NCBI GenBank assembly: GCA_016935035.1
Contig: JAFGRR010000216.1
Span: 1 to 11,320, forward strand
Direction: 5' to 3'
Length of the DNA: 11,320 bases
Source: Phycisphaerae bacterium
GTDB taxonomy: Bacteria > Planctomycetota > Phycisphaerae > UBA1845 > Fen-1342
The notes under the pieces were generated by a model. It worked only from the letters and a program-made list of their open reading frames with translations, was not told the origin of the DNA and searched no databases. A program made the translations under genes and the position numbers. Every line of letters begins with the position of its first letter. Within the stretch, counting starts at the first letter, position 1. Positions 1-6,239 of the stretch are shown one piece after another.

Positions 1-228
1 ACGGCGTACGGCACCGTTTCGGTAGACGCCCTCGACGCAAACGTTGACGGCGGTCAGCCCAGCCCGGAGAAGACAATATGCCCGCTCGCTTCCGCTCGGG
101 CTCTGTTTGGCCGCCGTCCTGCGGGTCGTATTCGCCCGACGGCGAATCGAACGGCGAAGATGGCCGACGAGACGTGGGCCGCTACGATCGGGAACCGGGC
201 ACCTGCTGCAACTCCAACGTGATGGACT
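1..228 (+). CDS. possible 3' end of a gene cut by the window edge
   Basis: Reading frame 1 is open from the window edge to a TGA at 226-228; the other two plus frames stop within about 50 bases. The first 25 or so codons read like protein (TAYGTVSVDALDANVDGG...), but from about base 75 the translation turns Arg/Ala-rich and the DNA holds palindromes (GCCCG 80-84 with CGGGC 97-101, and a REP-like copy at 162-185). The true coding part may end near base 75, with later sequence being intergenic repeat. The frame also overlaps the end of the minus-strand ORF at 182. No family is recognised; this may be chance openness. Confidence 0.2.
162..185. repeat. REP-like palindrome, family A, degenerate copy
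   Basis: GGCCGACG (162-169), loop AGA, CGTGGGCC (173-180), then GCTAC. One arm base differs from the perfect copy at 6211-6235. The CTA at 182-184 is the complement of the TAG stop of the minus-strand ORF, so the element abuts the end of that ORF, just as another copy sits directly behind the nfnA stop. Confidence 0.6.
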
Positions 229-505
229 CCAGCGTTGCCCTTTGCAGATGAACCACGAACTCCCATTGGAGCGTACGCTCAACGTTGTTGTGTCTGACGG
301 GCATTCCGTCCCCGCGCCGAAGGAACTCCACAAAACTCGTCCAACTACACGGGGTCCAGTCGAACTCCTGTGCCAGACAATCAAGTTGGGTTCGGCAGCA
401 CATCTTCTCTGCATGCTTCTCATAGTCCAGCTTGGTCAGTACAACCTGCGCCGGCACATCTTCGTTCCACTCCCGGGCCAACACTCCCATGACCCCACAC
501 AGCAC
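182..505 (-). CDS. Cys-rich hypothetical protein, start uncertain
   Basis: From the GTG at 505 this gives 107 residues ending at a TAG supplied by the REP-like element. The composition is protein-like, with Trp-containing stretches (REWNED, EFDWTPCSW, TLQWEF) and five cysteines. Codon use is less GC-biased than in the neighbours, as in the gene upstream. The frame stays open above GTG-505 all the way to 634, where it meets, in frame, the TAA of the 635-883 gene; that extra stretch also looks coding but has no ATG, GTG or TTG. An ATG at 490 has GGGG only two bases away, too close to be a good ribosome site. Beginning at CTG or ATT, a lost start, or a broken fusion with the upstream gene are all possible. 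No family is recognised. It may be a partner of the upstream protein, or a decayed gene. Confidence 0.5.
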   Translation of the reverse strand: MLCGVMGVLAREWNEDVPAQVVLTKLDYEKHAEKMCCRTQLDCLAQEFDWTPCSWTSFVEFLRRGDGMPVRHNNVERTLQWEFVVHLQRATLESITLELQQVPGSRS

Positions 506-634
506 ACGCGTTTCACAGTCGTTGGGGAGTAGGTTGTTGCACAGTGCAGTCCTCCAATATGCAACAGGACCGTCTTCAAGGACAATGTGGGAGTAGGTGG
601 CTGTCAGTGATACCGTCGAGGCCGATCCGGCCAG

Positions 635-883
635 TTACGGCTCTGAAACCACTGTCCAGCCGAACATGTCCTTGAAGTCATTGTAGCAGGATTCACAAAT
701 CCACCGGTACCCATCCTCTGTCACGTAGCCTTCGTTCATGTCATTCGCGTTAACAGAGAACTTCTGCCAGCAGAATTCGCAGTGATCGTGGTCCCAATCC
801 TCCCTATATGGCGTATACGTCGCCCTTCGGAGTTTTGCTCCCCGCAGATACTCCTCCTGGCCCAGAAGACGCCAGTCATCCAT
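635..883 (-). CDS. small CxxC/CxxC putative zinc-binding protein
   Basis: The protein has 82 residues and starts MDDWRLLGQEEYL. The ATG at 883 was chosen over upstream starts because GGGGAG lies about 6-8 bases before it and the sequence upstream is low-quality Arg-rich translation. Two cysteine pairs, C35-x2-C38 (DHDHCEFCW) and C63-x2-C66 (WICESCYNDF), together with H32 and H34, suggest a zinc-ribbon-like fold. From memory it matches a widespread but uncharacterised family of small proteins with this N-terminus, the HDHCEFCW core, an EGY-TEDGYRWIC segment and a C-terminal GWTVV end. Such proteins often occur as orphan accessory genes, and an immunity-type role is conceivable but not shown. 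It lies 107 bases downstream of the ABC exporter on the same strand. Codon use is less GC-rich than in its neighbours, consistent with acquisition. Confidence 0.8.
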   Translation of the reverse strand: MDDWRLLGQEEYLRGAKLRRATYTPYREDWDHDHCEFCWQKFSVNANDMNEGYVTEDGYRWICESCYNDFKDMFGWTVVSEP

Positions 884-990
884 CGCGTTCGCTCCCCTGC
901 TTCGGTTCAACCCTGCCATCCCGGAGCATCCTGACATGGGCGATATTGGCGACGGCCACAAACGCCGTTCAGTCAGGGCATGTCTCAGCC

Positions 991-3150
991 TCACGCCGGG
1001 GCGTTGGCGGCGGGGGCTAGTTGTGTGCGGCACAGGGCGCTGTAGACGGGGCACGTCTCCGAAAGCTCGGCGTGGCGGCCGACGCCGACCAGGCGGCCGT
1101 TTTCCATGACCACGATGCGATCGGCCCGCGCGATGGTGCTGAAGCGATGGGCGATGATGAACGTGGTGCGGCCGCGCGTCACGTCGGCCAGGGCCTGCTG
1201 AATCTTGTGCTCCGACTCGCTGTCCACCTGGCTGGTGGCCTCGTCCAGAACCATGATCGGCGGATCGCGCAGAATGGCGCGGGCCAGGGCGATGCGCTGC
1301 CGCTGACCGCCGGAGACCTGCTTGGCGCTGATGGTGGCGTCGAAGCCGATGCCACGCTGTCCGTCGCGTTCGCGGCTGAGATCGCCGAGGAATTCGTCGA
1401 GGTGCGCCAGCCTCGCCGCCTGCCGCAGAGCTTCATCAGTCACGCCATTGGAGCCATAGACGATGTTGTCGCGCACGGTGCCCGAGAAAATGATCGCGTC
1501 CTGCGTGACCAGGCCGAATTGCGCCCGCAGCGAATGCAGCGAGACATCGGTAATGTTGTGTCCGTCGATGCGAATCATGCCGCTGGTCGGCTCGAAGAAA
1601 CGCAGCAGCAGCGACACCAGCGTCGTCTTGCCGGCCCCGTTCGGCCCGACCAGCGCGATCACCTGCCCCTTCTTCACCGTCAGGTTCACATGGTCGATGA
1701 CGTTGTGCTCGCGATCACTGGCATAGGCGAAGCAGACGTCGTTGAATTCGATCTTGTCGCCAAACGGCGGTAGTGGCGGCAGCTTTTGATCGCCGTCGGC
1801 CGAGGTTTCAGCGGGCGTGTCGATCAGTTCGAAAATGCGGGCGGCGGCGGCCTCGGCGGCCTGCACCCGGTTATTCACGTTGCCCAACTTGCGCACCGGG
1901 TCGAACATCCCAGCCAGGCACACCACCGCGGCGAAGAACATGTGCGGCTCAAGCCGCTTGTTGAAGACGCGGCTGCCGCCGTACAGGATGAACACTGAAA
2001 TCGCCACGATCGCCAGTGTCTCCAGCGCCGGCTTGACGATGGCGTCGGCGACGGCGATGTTGGTCTGCGCGCGGGTCAGCGCGCGCCCTTCACCCGCGAA
2101 GCGGTCACTTTCCGCCGACTCCATGTTGTACGCCTTGACGACGCGGATGCCCGCGAGACGCTCGTCAAGGTGCTCCAGCAGCAGCCCCCACGACTCCGAC
2201 GCGCGACGCTGCGCCCCGCGGACATAACGCCCGACCGTACGCAGCAGCACGGCCGCGATCGGCAGCCCCACCAGCGCCACCACCAGGATCCGCCAGTCGA
2301 TGATCACCGTCAGCACCAGCACGCCCAACGCCTTGATCGGCTCGCGAATAGTCTTGCCGAACAGCGTCGTCACGCCGACATCGACCTTGTTCAGATCATT
2401 GGCGAAGCGGCCCAGCGTGTCGCCGACCGGATGCGTGCTGTGCCATGGGACGGGCAATCGCAGCACGCGGTCGGCCATGGCGCCGCGCAGGTCGTGCAGG
2501 CTGTTCTGCACCGCGACGGCAACGAGAGCCTCGTTGAAGTAGCGGCAAATGCTGCCCAGCAGCGAGACGCCCACGATCGCCACCATGACGATTGCCAGCG
2601 TCACCAGCCGGTCGTTTGGCTCGTGCCCGATGGGCAAGATGTCCGCTATGCCGCGGAACCAGCCCCACCACCAGCGATAGGGCTCCAGCGTGACCGTGTC
2701 GGTGCGGGTCGCGCCCCTCGCCGACTTTATCGTGAGTTCCGCCGACGTGTTCTGGCTGGTGGCCAGCAACTCGGCCAGCCGAAATGAGCCGCCGGCCTCG
2801 CCGCCGACCGCCTCGATGCGGTCGCCGTCCTGGAGCTTCTTGGCGTTGGGTGACTCGGGCGGAACGCGGACGAGCAGAATGCCGGCGTCATCGTCGGGCA
2901 CATCGGCGGGCATCGTAACATCCAGTCGGCGTTCGACTTCCGTGCGGTGCATCCAGACCGCCAGCGTCTCATGGTCGGCGAAGATCATCTTCAACGCTGG
3001 GATGATGCTCGAAATGCTGCCGGTGTAGAACACGCCGACGCCGACCGCCGCCAGCAGTCCGAGAATCAGGGGTCGCCGATGCGGACCCAGATATCCCAGC
3101 ACTCGCCGGAAATTACCCAACCGCCTGCCTGTCTTCGTCGTATCTACCAT
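991..3150 (-). CDS. ABC exporter (fused permease/ATPase) with inserted PDZ-like domain
   Basis: This 719-residue half-transporter should work as a homodimer in the inner membrane. Membrane helices: TM1 about 28-52, TM2 183-203, TM3/TM4 275-305, TM5 378-392, TM6 403-416. The ATPase domain runs from about 467 to 700: Walker A GPNGAGKT (502-509), Q-loop Q550, signature VSGGQ (612-616), Walker B IMVLDE (632-637), D-loop SQVD instead of the usual SALD, and H-loop H668. The order matches MsbA/BmrA-type lipid or drug exporters; the substrate cannot be read from sequence. The TM1-TM2 loop is about 125 residues, where the family usually has a short one. It carries a PDZ-like segment (84-158: RVPPESPNAKKLQDGDRI..., then beta strands). 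The start has no Shine-Dalgarno; a TATGAT sits 8 bases upstream on this strand, so a leaderless transcript is possible. The gene is divergent from the aminotransferase. Confidence 0.93.
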   Translation of the reverse strand: MVDTTKTGRRLGNFRRVLGYLGPHRRPLILGLLAAVGVGVFYTGSISSIIPALKMIFADHETLAVWMHRTEVERRLDVTMPADVPDDDAGILLVRVPPESPNAKKLQDGDRIEAVGGEAGGSFRLAELLATSQNTSAELTIKSARGATRTDTVTLEPYRWWWGWFRGIADILPIGHEPNDRLVTLAIVMVAIVGVSLLGSICRYFNEALVAVAVQNSLHDLRGAMADRVLRLPVPWHSTHPVGDTLGRFANDLNKVDVGVTTLFGKTIREPIKALGVLVLTVIIDWRILVVALVGLPIAAVLLRTVGRYVRGAQRRASESWGLLLEHLDERLAGIRVVKAYNMESAESDRFAGEGRALTRAQTNIAVADAIVKPALETLAIVAISVFILYGGSRVFNKRLEPHMFFAAVVCLAGMFDPVRKLGNVNNRVQAAEAAAARIFELIDTPAETSADGDQKLPPLPPFGDKIEFNDVCFAYASDREHNVIDHVNLTVKKGQVIALVGPNGAGKTTLVSLLLRFFEPTSGMIRIDGHNITDVSLHSLRAQFGLVTQDAIIFSGTVRDNIVYGSNGVTDEALRQAARLAHLDEFLGDLSRERDGQRGIGFDATISAKQVSGGQRQRIALARAILRDPPIMVLDEATSQVDSESEHKIQQALADVTRGRTTFIIAHRFSTIARADRIVVMENGRLVGVGRHAELSETCPVYSALCRTQLAPAANAPA
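2677..2901 (-). other. PDZ-like domain inside the ABC exporter
   Basis: Residues 84-158 of the exporter show the layout of an HtrA/RseP-type PDZ core: a strand ending GILLVRV, a P-x-SPN-AKKLQDGDRI turn equivalent to the common 'SPA..AGL..GD.I', then VGGEAG, a helix (RLAELLAT), and two strands around ELTIKSARGATRTDTVTLEP. By topology it lies on the outer face of the membrane between TM1 and TM2. Its role is inferred: it could bind C-termini or partner proteins, or gate the substrate. Confidence 0.65.
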
Positions 3151-3154
3151 GCGG

Positions 3155-3167
3155 CGCTATCATAGCG
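3155..3167. promoter_or_regulatory. palindrome in the divergent promoter region
   Basis: CGCTAT-C-ATAGCG is a perfect 6+1+6 palindrome whose near end lies 5 bases upstream of the exporter ATG. On the minus strand it contains TATGAT (3164-3159), a good -10 box, which would place the transcription start at or next to the start codon. It could be an operator, a -10 element, or both. No matching -35 box was found. Confidence 0.3.
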
Positions 3168-3204
3168 GTCTGGTCAACCGGCGGTAGCGTCCGAGCGAAT
3201 GTCT

Positions 3205-3233
3205 TTGCCGCAGTAAGCCGATGTGGGTAAATT
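3205..3233 (+). promoter_or_regulatory. candidate sigma-70 promoter of the aminotransferase
   Basis: TTGCCG (3205-3210) and TAAATT (3228-3233) are separated by exactly 17 bases, each matching four of six consensus bases. The predicted start near 3240 leaves a leader of about 32 bases before the GTG at 3272. It would also rule out the ATG at 3221, which lies upstream of that start. Confidence 0.35.
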
Positions 3234-3261
3234 GGCGGACTGTTTTGACCCAGAAAATCAT

Positions 3262-3265
3262 GGAG
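3262..3265 (+). promoter_or_regulatory. ribosome binding site deciding the aminotransferase start
   Basis: GGAG followed by six bases and then GTG at 3272. Neither in-frame ATG (3221 or 3260) has a Shine-Dalgarno upstream, so GTG-3272 is preferred. Confidence 0.55.
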
Positions 3266-3271
3266 ACGGAC

Positions 3272-4387
3272 GTGTCACAGCAGATCAACCTATCGGGGCC
3301 GGATATCACGCAAGCCGAAATCGACGCCGTCGTCGCCGTCCTCAAGACGCCGCGGCTCAGCCTCGGCCCCAAGGTTCTCGAGTTTGAGCAGGCCGTGGCG
3401 GACCGCATCGGCGTTCGGCATGCCGTTTCCTGCAATAGCGGCACGATGGGGTTGCACATGATCTGGCGCTCGCTCGGCATCGGCAAGGGCGACGAAGTTA
3501 TCACCAGCCCGTTCTCGTTCATCGCCTCCAGTAACAGCGTGATGTTCGACGGCGCGCGGCCAGTCTTCGTCGATGTTGATCCGTTCACCTGGCAGATCGA
3601 CGCGAACCTGATCGAGCCGGCCATCACCTCCGCCACCAAGGCCTTGCTGCCGGTGGACATCTTCGGGGCGACGCCTGACTGGGACCCGATCCTCGACATC
3701 GTCAAGCGTCGCAAGCTGCGCGTGGTTGAGGATAGCTGCGAGGCCCTGGGCACCAAGTACAAAGGGCGTCCCGCCGGCTCGATCGGCGAGGCCGGCTGCT
3801 TTGGCTTCTATCCCAACAAGCAGACCACCACCGGCGAAGGCGGCATGGTTGTCACGAACAGTGATGAGATCGCCAACCGGGCTCGCTCGCTGCGCAACCA
3901 GGGCCGCGATCCGGACGCCGGCTGGCTCGCTCACGCCCGGCTCGGATTCAACTATCGCATGTGCGACATCAACGCCGCTCTGGGGGCAGTGCAGGTAGGG
4001 CGGCTCGACGAGATTCTCGCCAAGCGTTCACGCGTGGCCGAGTGGTATCGCACGCGTTTGGCCGACGAGCAGCGCGTCACAATGCAGGGCATTTCTCAGG
4101 ACGTCGATATCAGTTGGTTCGTCATGGTCGTGCGTTTAAGCGACGACTATACGCAGGACGACCGCGACAACATCCTGCGTAAGCTGGATGCGGCGGGCAT
4201 CGGGTGCAGTAACTACTTCACGCCGATCCACCTTCAGCCGTTCTATCGCGAGGAACTGGGGTACAAGCCGGGGCAGTTCCCAGTATGCGAAGCGCTGAGC
4301 GCCCGCACAATAGCTCTGCCGTTTCACAACCACCTGACCGAGGCCGAGGTGGATACGGTCGTCAAAACGCTCAAGAGCCTGCTGTAG
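3272..4387 (+). CDS. DegT/DnrJ/EryC1/StrS-family PLP sugar aminotransferase
   Basis: The protein has 371 residues from GTG-3272, the usual family length. The family transfers an amino group, commonly from glutamate, to a keto group of a nucleotide-linked sugar, in the cytoplasm. Visible signatures: LSLGPKVLEFE near the N-terminus; SGT (56-58) in the cofactor-phosphate region; VVEDSCEALG with D154, the pyridine-nitrogen aspartate; FGFYPNKQTTTGEGG with K183, the Schiff-base lysine; then RNQGRD and GFNYRMCDINAALG, and an ALPFHNHLTEAEV end. Nothing catalytic is missing. The exact sugar (perosamine-like, 4-amino-arabinose or other) cannot be settled. No sugar dehydratase or acetyltransferase lies next to it. 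It stands alone, divergent from the exporter and convergent with nfnB. The starts at 3260 or 3221 would add 4 or 17 residues. Confidence 0.93.
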   Translation: MSQQINLSGPDITQAEIDAVVAVLKTPRLSLGPKVLEFEQAVADRIGVRHAVSCNSGTMGLHMIWRSLGIGKGDEVITSPFSFIASSNSVMFDGARPVFVDVDPFTWQIDANLIEPAITSATKALLPVDIFGATPDWDPILDIVKRRKLRVVEDSCEALGTKYKGRPAGSIGEAGCFGFYPNKQTTTGEGGMVVTNSDEIANRARSLRNQGRDPDAGWLAHARLGFNYRMCDINAALGAVQVGRLDEILAKRSRVAEWYRTRLADEQRVTMQGISQDVDISWFVMVVRLSDDYTQDDRDNILRKLDAAGIGCSNYFTPIHLQPFYREELGYKPGQFPVCEALSARTIALPFHNHLTEAEVDTVVKTLKSLL

Positions 4388-4631
4388 CAGAGCACGATCC
4401 GCGTGCCACTCCTTTGGAGCGGTGGCTTCGCATTGCGCCTATGCGCTACGGTGTCTGGGGCTGCGAGTCATTGTCTTGTGAGCCGTGTCCTCGTGCTTGT
4501 CGATTGGCCTAAGCCACGAGAGTTGTAGCACACGGCTCGTGGAGCCGTGGCATCGGGGTGCGAGCCGGCGCGCCGCAGGCCGTCCCACTCACTACGGCCG
4601 CCACGGGGTCGGCCGCTACATTGGGCTCGAC
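4388..4631. repeat. convergent intergenic block of REP-like palindromes
   Basis: No gene is supported in these 244 bases, which lie between two convergent stops. Palindromes: GCCACTCC (4405-4412), TTT, GGAG-CGG-TGGC (4416-4426, bulged); CACGGCTC (4531-4538), GTG, GAGCCGTG (4542-4549), a perfect 8-bp stem. GAGCCGTGT (4480-4488) can alternatively pair with ACACGGCTC (4530-4538), enclosing CTCGTG (4490-4495) with CACGAG (4515-4520). A partial family-A copy ends with GTCGGCCGCTACA (4608-4620). The block may serve as a two-way terminator, though there is no long T-tract, or may simply be accumulated REP elements. Confidence 0.6.
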
Positions 4632-6056
4632 CTACGCCGGCAGTGTTACTTTTTCTTTCAGGTACCTGTTCATCGCCGCCGCGACGGATTTGCCGTCGCC
4701 CATGGCCAAGATGACCGTCGCCGCTCCGCGGGTGATGTCGCCGCCGGCGAAAACACCGGGCTTGGTGGTCATGCCGGTTTCGTCGATCTCGATGTAGCCC
4801 CACTTGTTGAGCTTGATGTCGGGGGTGGTCGAGGTCAGCAGGGGGTTGGCGCCGGCACCGAGGGCTTCGATTACCACGTCGGCCTCGACCACGAACTCGC
4901 TGCCCTCGATCGGCACGGGACGCCGGCGGCCGGACGCGTCGGGCTCCCCGAGCTCCATCCGCAGGCACTCCAGACCCTTCACCCAGCCCTTGTCGTTACC
5001 CAGGATGCGCTTCGGGTTGCACAGCAGGTTGAAGACGATACCCTCTTCCTCGGCGTGCTTGACCTCTTCCTTACGCGCGGGCATTTCCGCCCTGCTGCGG
5101 CGGTATATCAGGTTCGACGCCTTGGCGCCCAGCCGCTTCGACGTGCGCACCGCGTCCATCGCCACGTTGCCGCCGCCGATGACCGCGACGTTTTTGCCCT
5201 TGATGACCGGCGTATCGCACTCGGGGAACTGGTACGCGCCCATGAGGTTGACGCGCGTGAGGTATTCGTTGGCGGAGTAGACGCCCTTGAGGTTTTCGCC
5301 GGGGATGTTCATGAACACCGGCAGTCCGGCGCCGATGCCGAGGAAGAGCGCGTGGAACCCTTCCTCGTCCATCAGATCACCGACGGTGAATGTGCGGCCG
5401 ATGACCGCGTTGCAGATGATCTTGACGCCCATTTCGCGCAGGCGATCCACTTCGGATTCGATGATCTTGTTCGGCAGGCGGAACTCGGGGATGCCGTAGA
5501 CCAGCACGCCGCCGGGCTTGTGCAGAGCCTCGAAGATCGTGACGTCATGTCCCATTTTGGCGAGTTCGCCGGCGGCGGTCAGGCCGGCCGGACCCGAACC
5601 GACGATGCCGACCTTGTACCCGGTGGGGGGCGGGATGATCTGCTTGACGTCATAGTTCTCGCGCGCCCAGTCGGCGATGAACCGCTCGAGGTGGCCGACG
5701 GCGACCGGCACACCCTTGCCCTTGCCGCGGATGCAGACCTGCTCGCACTGCTCCTCCTGTGGGCAGACGCGGCCGGTGATGCCGGGCAGGGCGTTGGCGC
5801 TGAGCAGCACCTCGGCGGCCTTGTTGAAGTCGCCGGCTTCGACGTACTTCATGAACTCGGGGATGTTGATGCCGACCGGGCAGCCTTCGATGCACTTGCC
5901 GGCTTTGCATTGCAAGCAGCGTGACGCTTCGATCAGGGCGAGCTGCTCCGGAAAACCGATGTTGACCTCGTTGAAGTCGCAGTTGCGCACGCCGGCTTCA
6001 CGCTCCGGCATGTGCTGCCGGTCAATTGCCATCCGCTCTTTGGCCGTCATGGACAT
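4632..6056 (-). CDS. nfnB: NfnB: large subunit of NADH-dependent ferredoxin:NADP+ oxidoreductase
   Basis: The protein has 474 residues, close to known NfnB proteins, which resemble the glutamate synthase small subunit. With NfnA it forms a cytoplasmic flavin-based bifurcating transhydrogenase coupling ferredoxin and NADH to NADP+ reversibly; this subunit holds the bifurcating FAD, two 4Fe-4S clusters and the NADP(H) site. Seen here: cluster cysteines C47, C50, C55, C59 and C98, C104, C108 in the N-terminal ferredoxin-like part; FAD motif GSGPAG (153-158); NADP motif GGGNVAMD (294-301); C-terminal FAD motif GVFAGGD (434-440). The start at ATG-6056 is favoured by GGAG nine bases upstream; upstream codons give non-family sequence. 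GltD of glutamate synthase is the main alternative, but no gltB lies nearby and the preceding gene is nfnA, which decides the call. Confidence 0.93.
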   Translation of the reverse strand: MSMTAKERMAIDRQHMPEREAGVRNCDFNEVNIGFPEQLALIEASRCLQCKAGKCIEGCPVGINIPEFMKYVEAGDFNKAAEVLLSANALPGITGRVCPQEEQCEQVCIRGKGKGVPVAVGHLERFIADWARENYDVKQIIPPPTGYKVGIVGSGPAGLTAAGELAKMGHDVTIFEALHKPGGVLVYGIPEFRLPNKIIESEVDRLREMGVKIICNAVIGRTFTVGDLMDEEGFHALFLGIGAGLPVFMNIPGENLKGVYSANEYLTRVNLMGAYQFPECDTPVIKGKNVAVIGGGNVAMDAVRTSKRLGAKASNLIYRRSRAEMPARKEEVKHAEEEGIVFNLLCNPKRILGNDKGWVKGLECLRMELGEPDASGRRRPVPIEGSEFVVEADVVIEALGAGANPLLTSTTPDIKLNKWGYIEIDETGMTTKPGVFAGGDITRGAATVILAMGDGKSVAAAMNRYLKEKVTLPA

Positions 6057-6092
6057 GAAAGGTGTCTCCGCAAAGAAGCTCTCAGCCTGTGG

Positions 6093-6235
6093 CGGCCGAC
6101 GTTTCGTCGGCCGGTTTTGCACCGTAATGTCGTCCTTCCAACAGACAACGTTGGATGGGCGACGCACCTTGCTTCCTACGTCGGCCGCGGGGGGCCGACG
6201 CTACCGGGAACGGCCGACGAGACGTCGGCCGCTAC
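6093..6235. repeat. cluster of four hairpins between nfnA and nfnB, three sharing one stem
   Basis: Three hairpins use the same arm CGTCGGCC/GGCCGACG: 6093-6113 (9 bp, loop TTT), 6179-6200 (8 bp, loop GCGGGG) and 6211-6231 (9 bp, loop AGA). The last two are followed by GCTAC or CTAC. A different imperfect hairpin lies among them: arms 6129-6142 and 6150-6163, pairing GTCG/CGAC, CC/GG and TCCAAC/GTTGGA around a 7-base loop. The last stem begins 8 bases after the nfnA stop. This is REP-like intergenic DNA inside a two-gene transcription unit, and it could alter nfnA/nfnB stoichiometry through mRNA stability or partial termination. No REP-associated transposase is in the window. Confidence 0.7.
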
Positions 6236-6239
6236 ATCC

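Noticed and set aside
44..532. plus-strand ORF of 162 codons
   Set aside because: It runs antisense to the more protein-like minus-strand frame, is Arg/Leu/His-rich with no motif, and crosses a REP-like element.
1021..1773. plus-strand ORF of 250 codons
   Set aside because: It is the shadow of the ABC ATPase domain, which carries all expected motifs on the minus strand.
4485..5924. long plus-strand ORF of 479 codons
   Set aside because: It is a GC-rich antisense shadow of nfnB, full of Asp/Val/Ala/His runs without family motifs; nfnB on the other strand is unmistakable.
6093..6118. hairpin plus TTTT resembling a plus-strand terminator
   Set aside because: No plus-strand gene ends there; the same stem recurs nearby without a T-run, so it is better read as a REP-like element.
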